53,074 nt of DNA from contig JAAYPE010000080.1 in NCBI GenBank assembly GCA_012519975.1, forward strand, positions 1-53,074, given 5' to 3'. This DNA comes from Clostridiales bacterium (GTDB lineage Bacteria; Bacillota; Clostridia; Oscillospirales; Acutalibacteraceae). The notes under the pieces were generated by a model. That model searched no databases. It was given only the letters and a program-made list of their open reading frames with translations, and had not been told where the DNA came from. Of this stretch, positions 6,717 through 14,186 are shown one piece after another. The translations under genes and the position numbers were made by a program. Every line of letters starts with the position of its first letter. Position 1 is the first letter of the stretch.

Positions 6717-9083
6717 CTAAACTACTGGTCTCCACTGTTCTGCGCCTTTGTACGGGTTTGAAATGCCTTTTTTGTCATACCACGCTTGTGGGTAGCGTGG
6801 ATTTGAGTTCATTGCTACGCTATCTGGGTCGATTTCTACACTTTCACCCTCACGCAACATTCTTGCAACAACAACAAGCCTTGCATTGTCAAACTCATAT
6901 GTGCAAGTTGACAAGGTAAGAATTCTGTCTGTTGGCTGTATGTCTACGCCTGTTAAGTACAAAGCTCTTTGGTTGATTTGGTTTACATATCCGCCATATG
7001 TTTTTTCCCACTGATTTCTATCAACATATAATAGATTTGGAAAAACATAGTTAAATACATATCCGTTGTCACCATCGCTTGAGCCGTTTGTTATAAACAC
7101 TGCATAAACCTTCCACTGATAGTTTGCATAAAGTGTGTTAAACTCAATTATTGGTGCTTTTAAAAACCCTTCTGGCTTTGCATATTCTCTAAGATTTGTA
7201 AACATCTGTGTATCCTTGTGCATACGATGTCCAAAGAGAACGGTGTTAAGGTCTAGTGTATCAATATTGTTATTAAAGTTTGCAAAAACGGTGCCATAAT
7301 GACTTTTTTCCTTGCTAAAATTATGCTTTAGATAATAATCATTATCCTTTGTTTGCACAACTGGCAAATCAATATCTAGCCCATCAATTTTTATCCAACC
7401 TACAAGGTCGGAGTTCATCGCATAAAGGTCTGCAAATTTTGTTTGCATTCCGCTTGGAAAATTTACATTTGGATGTTTCTTTTCGATTTTAGCCCATTCT
7501 TGCTCGCTATTTTCGCCTGTTTCCATAATTTGAGCTAGTTTTGAGACTTCTTTTTCGTTTTGCTTCTTATCAATAAAATTGCCAGTAAAATAAGTTGCGC
7601 AACCTATTAGAACTACGAAAGAGACAATAACGACCACTTTTCTAACTATTTCTTTTGGGGTGTCACCCTTAACCGGAAATGTTGTAAAAAGAAATTTTTT
7701 AAAGCCTTTTGCGTCTTCCCTACTTACTTCTTCCTTTATCTTTGTGGCTTTTTCTTTTTTTACTTTTGGCGGCTTTTGCTTTTTGACTTTTTTAGGTTTT
7801 TGAGCTTTTTCATATGTATTTTCTAAATCTTGATTGCCACCAAACTCGCCGAAACCGTCTTCAAAGCTTTCTGGCTCAAAGTTGTTTTTTATGCTTTTTT
7901 TGCCTTTTGAAACCACAGCTTTGTCTGCTACTTTTTTATCAACATTTTTACCGAAGTTTGATAAATTTTCACGGTCTGGCTCTGCCTCTTTTGGAGTTGT
8001 TAGGAAGTTGGATGCAGGCTTGGTTGGTTGCTCTTCCTTGTTTCCTCCAATTTCTGCGTGCACCTCTCCATCATCAAAACGAGATAGCAAGTTGTTCATA
8101 AACTCCCAATACTGAGAGTCTTTTTCCTCATCGTCTTGGGATGCTTTAACTTCTGGCTCAGCAGTTTCAGGTATTTTAGTTTCTGCCGGTTTTTGCTCTG
8201 GCTTTATAATTTCAGGCATTGATGGATCAACCTCAACTGGTGACGAGGTCTTTTGAACTGGAACTGAATATACAGTTTTTACATCTTCGGCAGGGTTTGT
8301 TACAGCGTCTATTGTTTCTGTAAAATCGGGCATAGATTCACTGCTAACATTAACGCTTTCCTTTTTTTCTGCGACTACATCGGATGTGCCAAAAGCAGAA
8401 TAAAGACTTTGCATTGAATCCATAAAGCTAACTGAATCGCTACCGTCTTCCTCTTTTGGCTCTTCTTTTTCAACATAAGCGCTATCTTCTGGTTTTGCTC
8501 CATCTTCCGGCGAATACACCGGTGTTGGTGCAGAAAAAATTGAATCATCAACTCTAGGTTCACGAGTTATCATTTCATCGTGAGGCAAAACTCCTTCGCC
8601 TTCATTTATGTTGTTTTTTAATAAATCCGTGGTGTCAATAACCGGTTGCCTTACATAAACCTTGTGACCATCAAGCTCTAGCTCGTCATCCTTTTGTGCG
8701 TCTTTTGGTTGCTCATTTTCCGCCTTGGTGCTTTTCTGTGGCTGTGTTTTCACATCATCTTGAGCCTGCTCACTTGGTTGTGGCTCAGGCTCAAAAGAAA
8801 CCGATGGAGGATTTTGCGACACCTGTGGTGTTTGCTGTGCTTGTGGCACTGGTGGATACGGATAATACATCGGCATCGGCTGACCATTTTCATCAAGCTG
8901 TGCTTGTGGCACTGGCGGATACGGATAATACATCGGCATCGGCTGACCATTTTCATCAAGCTGTGCTTGTGGCATTGGCGGATACGGATAATATGCTGGT
9001 TGCCCTTGAGGTTGTTGCTCTTTCGAATTCTCTTGTTGCTTGTTTAAAAAAGGATTTGAAAAGCCTTTGTTATCTTCTGGCAA
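6717..9083 (-). CDS. Class B sortase with very long cytoplasmic N-terminal region
   Basis: 788 residues; class B sortases are usually 220-300. The sortase domain fills about 560-745. It has DLVGWIKIDGLDIDLPVVQ, the catalytic His in LFGHRM (about 619), the catalytic Cys in TLSTCTYEF (about 727) and the Arg in NARLVVVARM (about 735), so it should be an active transpeptidase joining surface proteins to the wall. One membrane helix lies at about 482-505. Everything before it would be cytoplasmic: a Pro/Gln/Tyr-rich start with three 21-residue repeats (QLDENGQPMPMYYPYPPVP), a long acidic low-complexity region, and a strongly basic Lys/Pro block before the membrane. TTG start with AAGGAGTGA upstream. 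The neighbouring gene upstream is an inactive paralogue. What the long arm binds is unknown. Confidence 0.88.
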   Translation of the reverse strand: MPEDNKGFSNPFLNKQQENSKEQQPQGQPAYYPYPPMPQAQLDENGQPMPMYYPYPPVPQAQLDENGQPMPMYYPYPPVPQAQQTPQVSQNPPSVSFEPEPQPSEQAQDDVKTQPQKSTKAENEQPKDAQKDDELELDGHKVYVRQPVIDTTDLLKNNINEGEGVLPHDEMITREPRVDDSIFSAPTPVYSPEDGAKPEDSAYVEKEEPKEEDGSDSVSFMDSMQSLYSAFGTSDVVAEKKESVNVSSESMPDFTETIDAVTNPAEDVKTVYSVPVQKTSSPVEVDPSMPEIIKPEQKPAETKIPETAEPEVKASQDDEEKDSQYWEFMNNLLSRFDDGEVHAEIGGNKEEQPTKPASNFLTTPKEAEPDRENLSNFGKNVDKKVADKAVVSKGKKSIKNNFEPESFEDGFGEFGGNQDLENTYEKAQKPKKVKKQKPPKVKKEKATKIKEEVSREDAKGFKKFLFTTFPVKGDTPKEIVRKVVVIVSFVVLIGCATYFTGNFIDKKQNEKEVSKLAQIMETGENSEQEWAKIEKKHPNVNFPSGMQTKFADLYAMNSDLVGWIKIDGLDIDLPVVQTKDNDYYLKHNFSKEKSHYGTVFANFNNNIDTLDLNTVLFGHRMHKDTQMFTNLREYAKPEGFLKAPIIEFNTLYANYQWKVYAVFITNGSSDGDNGYVFNYVFPNLLYVDRNQWEKTYGGYVNQINQRALYLTGVDIQPTDRILTLSTCTYEFDNARLVVVARMLREGESVEIDPDSVAMNSNPRYPQAWYDKKGISNPYKGAEQWRPVV
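8835..9005 (-). repeat. 63-bp tandem coding repeat in the sortase gene
   Basis: The unit recurs with starts at 8835, 8898 and 8961, a spacing of exactly 63 bp (21 codons). The units are nearly identical at DNA level, which suggests recent duplication or gene conversion. They encode the Pro/Tyr-rich repeats near the N-terminus. Confidence 0.85.
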
Positions 9084-9122
9084 TTATGCTCACTCCTTAT
9101 TGATTAGGTATCAATATTTAAT

Positions 9123-9140
9123 CGTAATTAAAAAATTACG
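9123..9140 (-). other. Small intercistronic hairpin
   Basis: CGTAATT / AATTACG stem with an AAAA loop in the 87-nt gap between the two sortase genes. It is AT-rich and lacks a T-run right after it, so it is more likely an RNA-processing or spacing element than a full terminator. Confidence 0.35.
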
Positions 9141-9170
9141 GATTTTATATTTTTGCTTTCTCTTTTTATC

Positions 9171-10301
9171 TTAATATGCTTGTGGCTTATATGGATTTGC
9201 ATTATTTTTTGTGTTAGAAAAGTCTACATCTTCGCTCTCGCCATCTCTTAAAAGTCTTGCAACCACGACAAATCTTGTGCTAGTTTTTTTATCACTGGTA
9301 TCAGGCACAGAAATTGTAATCAACTTGTCCGTTTTTAAAACATCAACTCCAGTTATGTAGAGCTTTCGCATATCAATTTGTTTTATATAGTTTTCAAAAT
9401 CGGTTGCAATTAAATCTTGATTTGTATAATCAAAAAAATTCTTGTCATATTTTTCATCAGTTGCAACGGAATATACTGCATAGATTTTCCATCTATAATT
9501 ATCATAGAGCGTGTCGAACGAAAAAACGGGTGTTTCTTTATAAACTCTAATGTCTTTAAATTCTAAAATCTTTGACAAACTAAAAATATCTTCCTCTTTA
9601 TTATTTGCATAGATAATTGTGTTTTGAGAGCTTAAATCTGCCTTAGAACTTGCATCTAAAAACGCCGTACCATTCGCCGATTTTGCTTTATAAAAATTAT
9701 GATTTGTATAATATTTATTATCTTTTGCTTGAACAATCGGACTTTCTATATTTAAATTGTCAATAGAAATTATACCAATTGTTTCTTTATTTGCAACATA
9801 TAATTTTTTAAACTTTTCTTGAATTTTTTGCGGGTACTCTATTTCGTCCGCTTGACTTGCACCTGAAAAATTTGCGACAGGGTTAATATTTTCATCCCTA
9901 CCTCCCTTTGTATCGCCTTTTTTTATGGTTGATGCAATCAAAACAACAAGGCAGACTAAAATTATTACACCACTCATTATTGTAAGAACTTTTCGCAAGA
10001 TTTCTGAGTTGCTGTCAGTATCAACTGGAACGATTTTTTCAAGCTTTCCTTGAATTTTTATTTTATCGTCTTGCTCTTTTTTAAAGTCATCATCATCTTG
10101 ACCTACTTTTTCAACATACTTTTGGCTGTCTTGTTTTTCGCTTGTGTTATCTTGATTTTTTGTTTTGGATGTATCATCGACCTTAATTTTTTCGATTTTT
10201 ACGGTATCTTGACTTTTGTCTTTTGCTACTTCTTTTTTTACTTTATCAGTCTGCTCATTACTAGGGTTTTTGCTTTTTCCCTGTGGCTTTTGTTTTGCCA
10301 T
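9171..10301 (-). CDS. Catalytically inactive class B sortase-like protein
   Basis: 376 residues, clearly a paralogue of the downstream sortase. Shared features are a Lys/Asp-rich cytoplasmic arm (1-100), a membrane helix (about 105-125) after a similar EILRKV junction, IGIISIDNLNIESPIVQ, the DNYRWKIYAVYSV strand, LYITGVDVLKTDKLITIS and FVVVARLLRDGE. The catalytic residues are gone. The His position (active copy LFGHRM) reads IIYANNK with Asn near 233, and the Cys position (active copy TLSTC) reads TISVP with Pro near 333. Only the Arg (about 343) is kept. The frame is intact and the fold-defining segments are conserved, so it looks maintained rather than decaying. It may hold substrate or regulate the active enzyme; that is inference. 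It starts 23 nt after cinA. Confidence 0.85.
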   Translation of the reverse strand: MAKQKPQGKSKNPSNEQTDKVKKEVAKDKSQDTVKIEKIKVDDTSKTKNQDNTSEKQDSQKYVEKVGQDDDDFKKEQDDKIKIQGKLEKIVPVDTDSNSEILRKVLTIMSGVIILVCLVVLIASTIKKGDTKGGRDENINPVANFSGASQADEIEYPQKIQEKFKKLYVANKETIGIISIDNLNIESPIVQAKDNKYYTNHNFYKAKSANGTAFLDASSKADLSSQNTIIYANNKEEDIFSLSKILEFKDIRVYKETPVFSFDTLYDNYRWKIYAVYSVATDEKYDKNFFDYTNQDLIATDFENYIKQIDMRKLYITGVDVLKTDKLITISVPDTSDKKTSTRFVVVARLLRDGESEDVDFSNTKNNANPYKPQAY

Positions 10302-10324
10302 TTAGCACACCTCTTAATTTATTA

Positions 10325-11596
10325 TTAAAAATCAATTCTCTCAAGACCTAATTCATCAATTTGCCCTTCAAGATACATTCTTGCCATATTAAATGCGTGT
10401 GATCCAGTAACATAGCGATTATAATCTCTTTGCCCGTTTCTGCCAATTTCTAGCTTTTTTACCCACGCTGACTTACCGTCAGTCAAAGCTATAAAGCTCA
10501 GCCCAACAGGTGAGCCTGTTTCGTCTGAATTCGGGCCTGCTATTCCCGTTATTCCTATAGCAATTGAGGCACCACTAAGGTTTAGAGCGCCTTTTGCCAT
10601 CTCAACAGCAACAGGACCGCTTATTGCCGAATATTTTTTTAGAATATCTTCACTCACATTTAGCACTTGATTTTTAATTCTATTTGAGTATGAAATAATT
10701 CCACACTCAAACACACCACTAGCACCTGATATGTCTGTAATTCTCTTTGATGTATATCCTCCTGTGCAGGACTCTGCAATGGATATTGTCATATTTTTTT
10801 GTGCAAGCAGTTCCACTAACTTTTGCTCAATGTTTTCATAATCAACACCATAAATTAAACTCCCAAACTGCGAATACAAATTGTCAATAATTGGAGTAAT
10901 CATTTTTTCTGCCTCTTCTTTTGTTTCAGCTTTTGCAGTGACTCTTAAAAGTGCCTCACCATCTTTTGCATATGGGGCAACTGTAGGGTTGCTATTGTCA
11001 AGCAGGTTGCTTACCTTTTCTGCCAGTGCAGATTCGCCAATTCCAAATGTGCGAACACGGTGCGACACTATAATACTGTTTGAGAATTTTTGTAAAAATG
11101 GATTAACATGGTCGTTGAACATTGGAACAAGCTCTCTTGGTGGGCCTGGCAACATAATTATTAGTTTTTTATCCTTTTCTATTACGCACCCTGGTGCTGT
11201 TCCAAACTTATTTTTAAAAACTATTGCACCCTTTGGTATATACGCTTGCTTTTCATTTGTCAACGGCATTGGGTGATTAAATCTGTTAAAATACGCCTTC
11301 ATATTTTCCAGACTTTCTTGATGAAGCTCAAGCTCTAACCCAAAAACCTCACTGCAAACCTCTTTTGTAATATCGTCTGCCGTAGGCCCTAGGCCACCAG
11401 TTGTTATTACCATATCACTATGCTCAAGTGCATTAGTAATAGAACGCTTTAGCCTATCTTTGTTGTCACCAACGGTGTTGACATATTGCACACCAATTCC
11501 TAGCTTTGCAAGCTCTTGAGATAAAAATTGTGCATTTGTGTTTAAAATATCTCCCAACAGAAGCTCTGTGCCAACATTTAGAATTTCGCAGTTCAA
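10325..11596 (-). CDS. cinA: CinA: competence/damage-inducible protein, NMN amidohydrolase
   Basis: 423 residues, full length. N-terminal molybdopterin-binding-like domain (about 1-170): NVGTELLLGDILNTNAQ, ITTGGLGPTADDITKEV and APGCVIEKDKKLIIMLPGPPREL split over the usual positions. The C-terminal PncC-type domain (about 260-410) has AESCTGGYTSKRITDI and SYSNRIKNQVLNV, typical of nicotinamide mononucleotide deamidase, a pyridine nucleotide recycling enzyme. In family members the N-terminal domain can have ADP-ribose pyrophosphatase activity. The gene starts 20 nt after thiI, and in the other direction the sortase-like gene follows by 23 nt, so it is in the middle of one operon. The operon context does not resemble the common cinA-recA arrangement. 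Confidence 0.95.
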   Translation of the reverse strand: MNCEILNVGTELLLGDILNTNAQFLSQELAKLGIGVQYVNTVGDNKDRLKRSITNALEHSDMVITTGGLGPTADDITKEVCSEVFGLELELHQESLENMKAYFNRFNHPMPLTNEKQAYIPKGAIVFKNKFGTAPGCVIEKDKKLIIMLPGPPRELVPMFNDHVNPFLQKFSNSIIVSHRVRTFGIGESALAEKVSNLLDNSNPTVAPYAKDGEALLRVTAKAETKEEAEKMITPIIDNLYSQFGSLIYGVDYENIEQKLVELLAQKNMTISIAESCTGGYTSKRITDISGASGVFECGIISYSNRIKNQVLNVSEDILKKYSAISGPVAVEMAKGALNLSGASIAIGITGIAGPNSDETGSPVGLSFIALTDGKSAWVKKLEIGRNGQRDYNRYVTGSHAFNMARMYLEGQIDELGLERIDF

Positions 11597-11616
11597 AAAA
11601 CCATCTCCCAGTTTTG

Positions 11617-12786
11617 TTATCCAACAGTTAAAATTCGTTTTTCGTCAAATGCGCGCTGTACAAGTGCATCTATATCCAGTTTTTCCTCGCCTTGCTCAAC
11701 ATATTCAAGCGTCGGACGAGTTTTTGGATGCTTTGGTGTAAATATTGTACAGCAATCTTCATACGGTTGAATTGAAATATCAAAAGTATCAATCTTTCTA
11801 GAAATGTCTACTATTTCATTCTTGTCCATTCCTATGAGTGGACGCAAGGTAGGCATAGTACACACTGCATCTGTGCAACCTATTGCATTAAGCGTTTGGC
11901 TTGCGACTTGTGCTAGGCTCTCGCCTGTGATTAATGCCCCGCAATTGTCTTGTCTTGCTATCATCTCAGATACACGCATCATAAATCTACGCATAATTAT
12001 TGTGAATAATTCCTCGGGGCAATTTGCCTTTATTTGCTCTTGAATTTCGGTAAATGGCACGATATATGTTGTTATTCTGCCACTATATTCTGAAACCTTT
12101 TGCAACAACTCTATTACCTTTTGCTCTGCCCTTTGGCTTGTATATGGAGGTGAAGCAAAGTGGATAGCTGTAAGGCTTACGCCACGCTTTGACATCATCC
12201 AGCCAGCAACAGGACTATCAATCCCACCAGACACTAAAAGTGCCGCTCGCCCAGATGTTCCAACAGGCATTCCGCCCGCCCCTTTTAACTGATTTCCTCT
12301 TACATATGCATAATTATCTCTAATCTCTATGTTCACGGTAAGTTGCGGATTGTGAACATCTACTTTCAAATGTGGATATTTACTAAGAAGATATCCTCCC
12401 ACCTCGTTACATATCTGTGGGGATTTTAGTGGAAACTTTTTATCAGACCTTTTTGCCTCTACTTTAAAGGTTTGTGCCTCAAGCAAAAGGTCTTTTAAAT
12501 AGGTTTGTGCCACTTTTAAAATATCATCCATATCCTTTTGTGCTGCCGCCGCCCTTGACAGACCTGCAATGCCAAATACCTTTGAGAGTATTTCCACGGC
12601 TTGTTGCATATTAATATCTTCACTCTTAGGCTCAATTGTAATTGTGGATTGGGATTTTTTAATATCAAACTCCCCAATAGCAGATAGCCTACGGCGCATA
12701 TTTTTTATAAGAACATCTTCAAAAGTAGAACGATTAAGTCCCTTTAGTGCTAACTCACCGTTTTTAATCAATATAATTTCTTTCAT
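11617..12786 (-). CDS. thiI: tRNA 4-thiouridine synthase ThiI
   Basis: 389 residues, the length of the short form without a rhodanese domain, as in Bacillus. It activates U8 of tRNA with ATP and inserts sulfur, and can supply sulfur for thiamine thiazole. Order of domains: N-terminal ferredoxin-like part, THUMP domain (about 60-165) and the PP-loop ATP pyrophosphatase with LLVSGGIDSPVAGW (SGGIDS at 186-191). EDCCTIFTPKHPKTRP near 345 holds the conserved Cys region. It lies 36 nt after the nifS-like gene, which codes for the likely sulfur donor. This pairing replaces the missing rhodanese domain, as known for the Bacillus NifZ-ThiI pair. Confidence 0.95.
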   Translation of the reverse strand: MKEIILIKNGELALKGLNRSTFEDVLIKNMRRRLSAIGEFDIKKSQSTITIEPKSEDINMQQAVEILSKVFGIAGLSRAAAAQKDMDDILKVAQTYLKDLLLEAQTFKVEAKRSDKKFPLKSPQICNEVGGYLLSKYPHLKVDVHNPQLTVNIEIRDNYAYVRGNQLKGAGGMPVGTSGRAALLVSGGIDSPVAGWMMSKRGVSLTAIHFASPPYTSQRAEQKVIELLQKVSEYSGRITTYIVPFTEIQEQIKANCPEELFTIIMRRFMMRVSEMIARQDNCGALITGESLAQVASQTLNAIGCTDAVCTMPTLRPLIGMDKNEIVDISRKIDTFDISIQPYEDCCTIFTPKHPKTRPTLEYVEQGEEKLDIDALVQRAFDEKRILTVG

Positions 12787-12822
12787 TGTTATAATTCCTT
12801 AGTATTTAAATTTTCTAAAATT

Positions 12823-13953
12823 TTATAGTTTTAAAAATTTGTTTCTAGCCCCAAAAATGCTCTCAACAAGATAGTCCATCTCCTCTTGTGTTGTGTATCT
12901 TGAAAGGCTTATTCTAAGTGCACTGTCAATCCTTGAGTTTGGCAGTTTCATACTTTTTAAAACACTGCTTCTATGACCTTTTGAACAAGCAGAGCCAGAC
13001 GACACATAAACACCTCGCAAGGACAATTCATTTCGCATTACCTCCGACGGTATGCCCTCAACAGACAAGTTTATAATATAGGGCAAACTCTCGCTTGATG
13101 AATTAATATGCACCTCGGGCAGAACTAAAATTCGTTTTACAAAATTATCTCTAAATGCTTTTATTCTAGCCATTGTTACATCTTGTTGTTTAAACTCTGT
13201 TACAGCCGCCCCAAACCCTGCAATTGCGGGCATTGGCGATGTGCCAGAACGAATTCCATCCTCTTGATCACCACCATAAACTGGTGAAACAATCCTTACC
13301 CCTTTGCGAACATACAAAGCTCCTACGCCCTTTGGCCCATGAACCTTATGTGCGCTCACACTAATCATATCTACACCCAAATCATATGGTGTTACAGAAA
13401 TTTTTCCAAATGCCTGTACAGCATCACAGTGAATAAGAGCCGGACTGCCTGCTCTATTTACTGCTCTCCTTGCTGAATTTATAGGTTGAATACTGCCAAC
13501 CTCATTATTAACAAGCATAATGCTAATTAAAATTGTTTTTCTGTTTACCTCTCTATAAAGGTCCATCTCATTTATCTTGCCAAATTTATCAACAGGTAAA
13601 CGAACAACCTCAAAGCCTTGCCTTTCAAGCCTTGCCATTGCGTTTGAAACGCTGGGATGCTCGATTGCTGTTGTTATTATTTTGTTTCCTCTGCGTTTTA
13701 AAGCCTCCACGGCTCCAAAAATTGCAATATTGTTGCTTTCTGTTCCGCCGCTAGTAAAATAAACTTCATCAGGGTTGCAAGAGAGTGCCTTTGCAACATT
13801 TACCCTCGCTAAATCTAGCGCCGCTTTTGCCTCATCACCTTTTTTGTGCAAAGAAGCAGGGTTGCCGTAATTTTCAGTTAACAAAGGATAAATCTCCCCA
13901 ACTGCTAAATCGCAAACCTTTGTAGTTGCACTATTGTCAAAATAGCATTCCAA
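12823..13953 (-). CDS. Cysteine desulfurase (NifS/NifZ-like)
   Basis: 376 residues, the usual size. A PLP enzyme that removes sulfur from cysteine as a persulfide and passes it on. Visible: YFDNSATTK at the start, NPASLHKKG, the PLP-binding Lys in SVSAHKVHGPKG (Lys203), HCDAVQAFGKI, and the active-site Cys in SSGSACSKGH (Cys323) on a short loop as in the NifS/IscS group. TTG start 13953 with GGGGGAGAG 5 nt upstream. It is the first gene of the minus-strand cluster and lies directly before thiI, so its main partner is probably ThiI (the role of B. subtilis NifZ) rather than Fe-S cluster assembly. No IscU, IscA or IscR gene is nearby. Confidence 0.93.
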   Translation of the reverse strand: MECYFDNSATTKVCDLAVGEIYPLLTENYGNPASLHKKGDEAKAALDLARVNVAKALSCNPDEVYFTSGGTESNNIAIFGAVEALKRRGNKIITTAIEHPSVSNAMARLERQGFEVVRLPVDKFGKINEMDLYREVNRKTILISIMLVNNEVGSIQPINSARRAVNRAGSPALIHCDAVQAFGKISVTPYDLGVDMISVSAHKVHGPKGVGALYVRKGVRIVSPVYGGDQEDGIRSGTSPMPAIAGFGAAVTEFKQQDVTMARIKAFRDNFVKRILVLPEVHINSSSESLPYIINLSVEGIPSEVMRNELSLRGVYVSSGSACSKGHRSSVLKSMKLPNSRIDSALRISLSRYTTQEEMDYLVESIFGARNKFLKL

Positions 13954-13980
13954 AATCTCTCCCCCAGAAAATTGATTTTT

Positions 13981-13999
13981 TGGAATATAATATATTCCA
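13981..13999 (-). promoter_or_regulatory. Operator-like palindrome at the nifS-like start site
   Basis: Perfect 19-bp palindrome TGGAATATAATATATTCCA (9-bp arms, one central base). The -10 hexamer of the promoter ends at 14004, so the expected transcription start, near 13997, falls inside it. This is the position of a repressor site. Confidence 0.6.
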
Positions 14000-14003
14000 T
14001 ATT

Positions 14004-14032
14004 ATTATACAATATTCACGCAACGCGTGCAA
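14004..14032 (-). promoter_or_regulatory. Sigma-A promoter of the nifS-thiI-cinA-sortase cluster
   Basis: On the minus strand TTGCAC (14032-14027), 17 nt, TATAAT (14009-14004). It gives a leader of about 45 nt before the TTG start. The spacer itself contains a small inverted repeat, CACGC / GCGTG. Confidence 0.75.
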
Positions 14033-14186
14033 TGCTATTTAAAAAATTATTTGCCCCAAAAAGCGCTGAAACACTGCGTTTTTTATCACTTTTTGTTTTA
14101 TGAAAAAACTAAAGTTTGAATATTTTTTATAAATTGTGAAAAAATAGTATCGTTTATAAAAATTTTTAAAAACGGAGGGCTTTGGC

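Noticed and set aside
8694..9103. Plus-strand frames of 117-135 codons opposite the sortase repeats
   Set aside because: They are antisense shadows of the Pro/Tyr-rich repeats of the sortase gene; their apparent repeats come from that gene.
11538..11741. Plus-strand frames opposite cinA and thiI
   Set aside because: Shadows of well-supported conserved genes on the minus strand.
14117..14150. Sigma-G promoter for ypeB
   Set aside because: A TGAATA at 14117-14122 exists, but the best -10-like word (AATAGTA) is 20 nt away, too far for a confident call.
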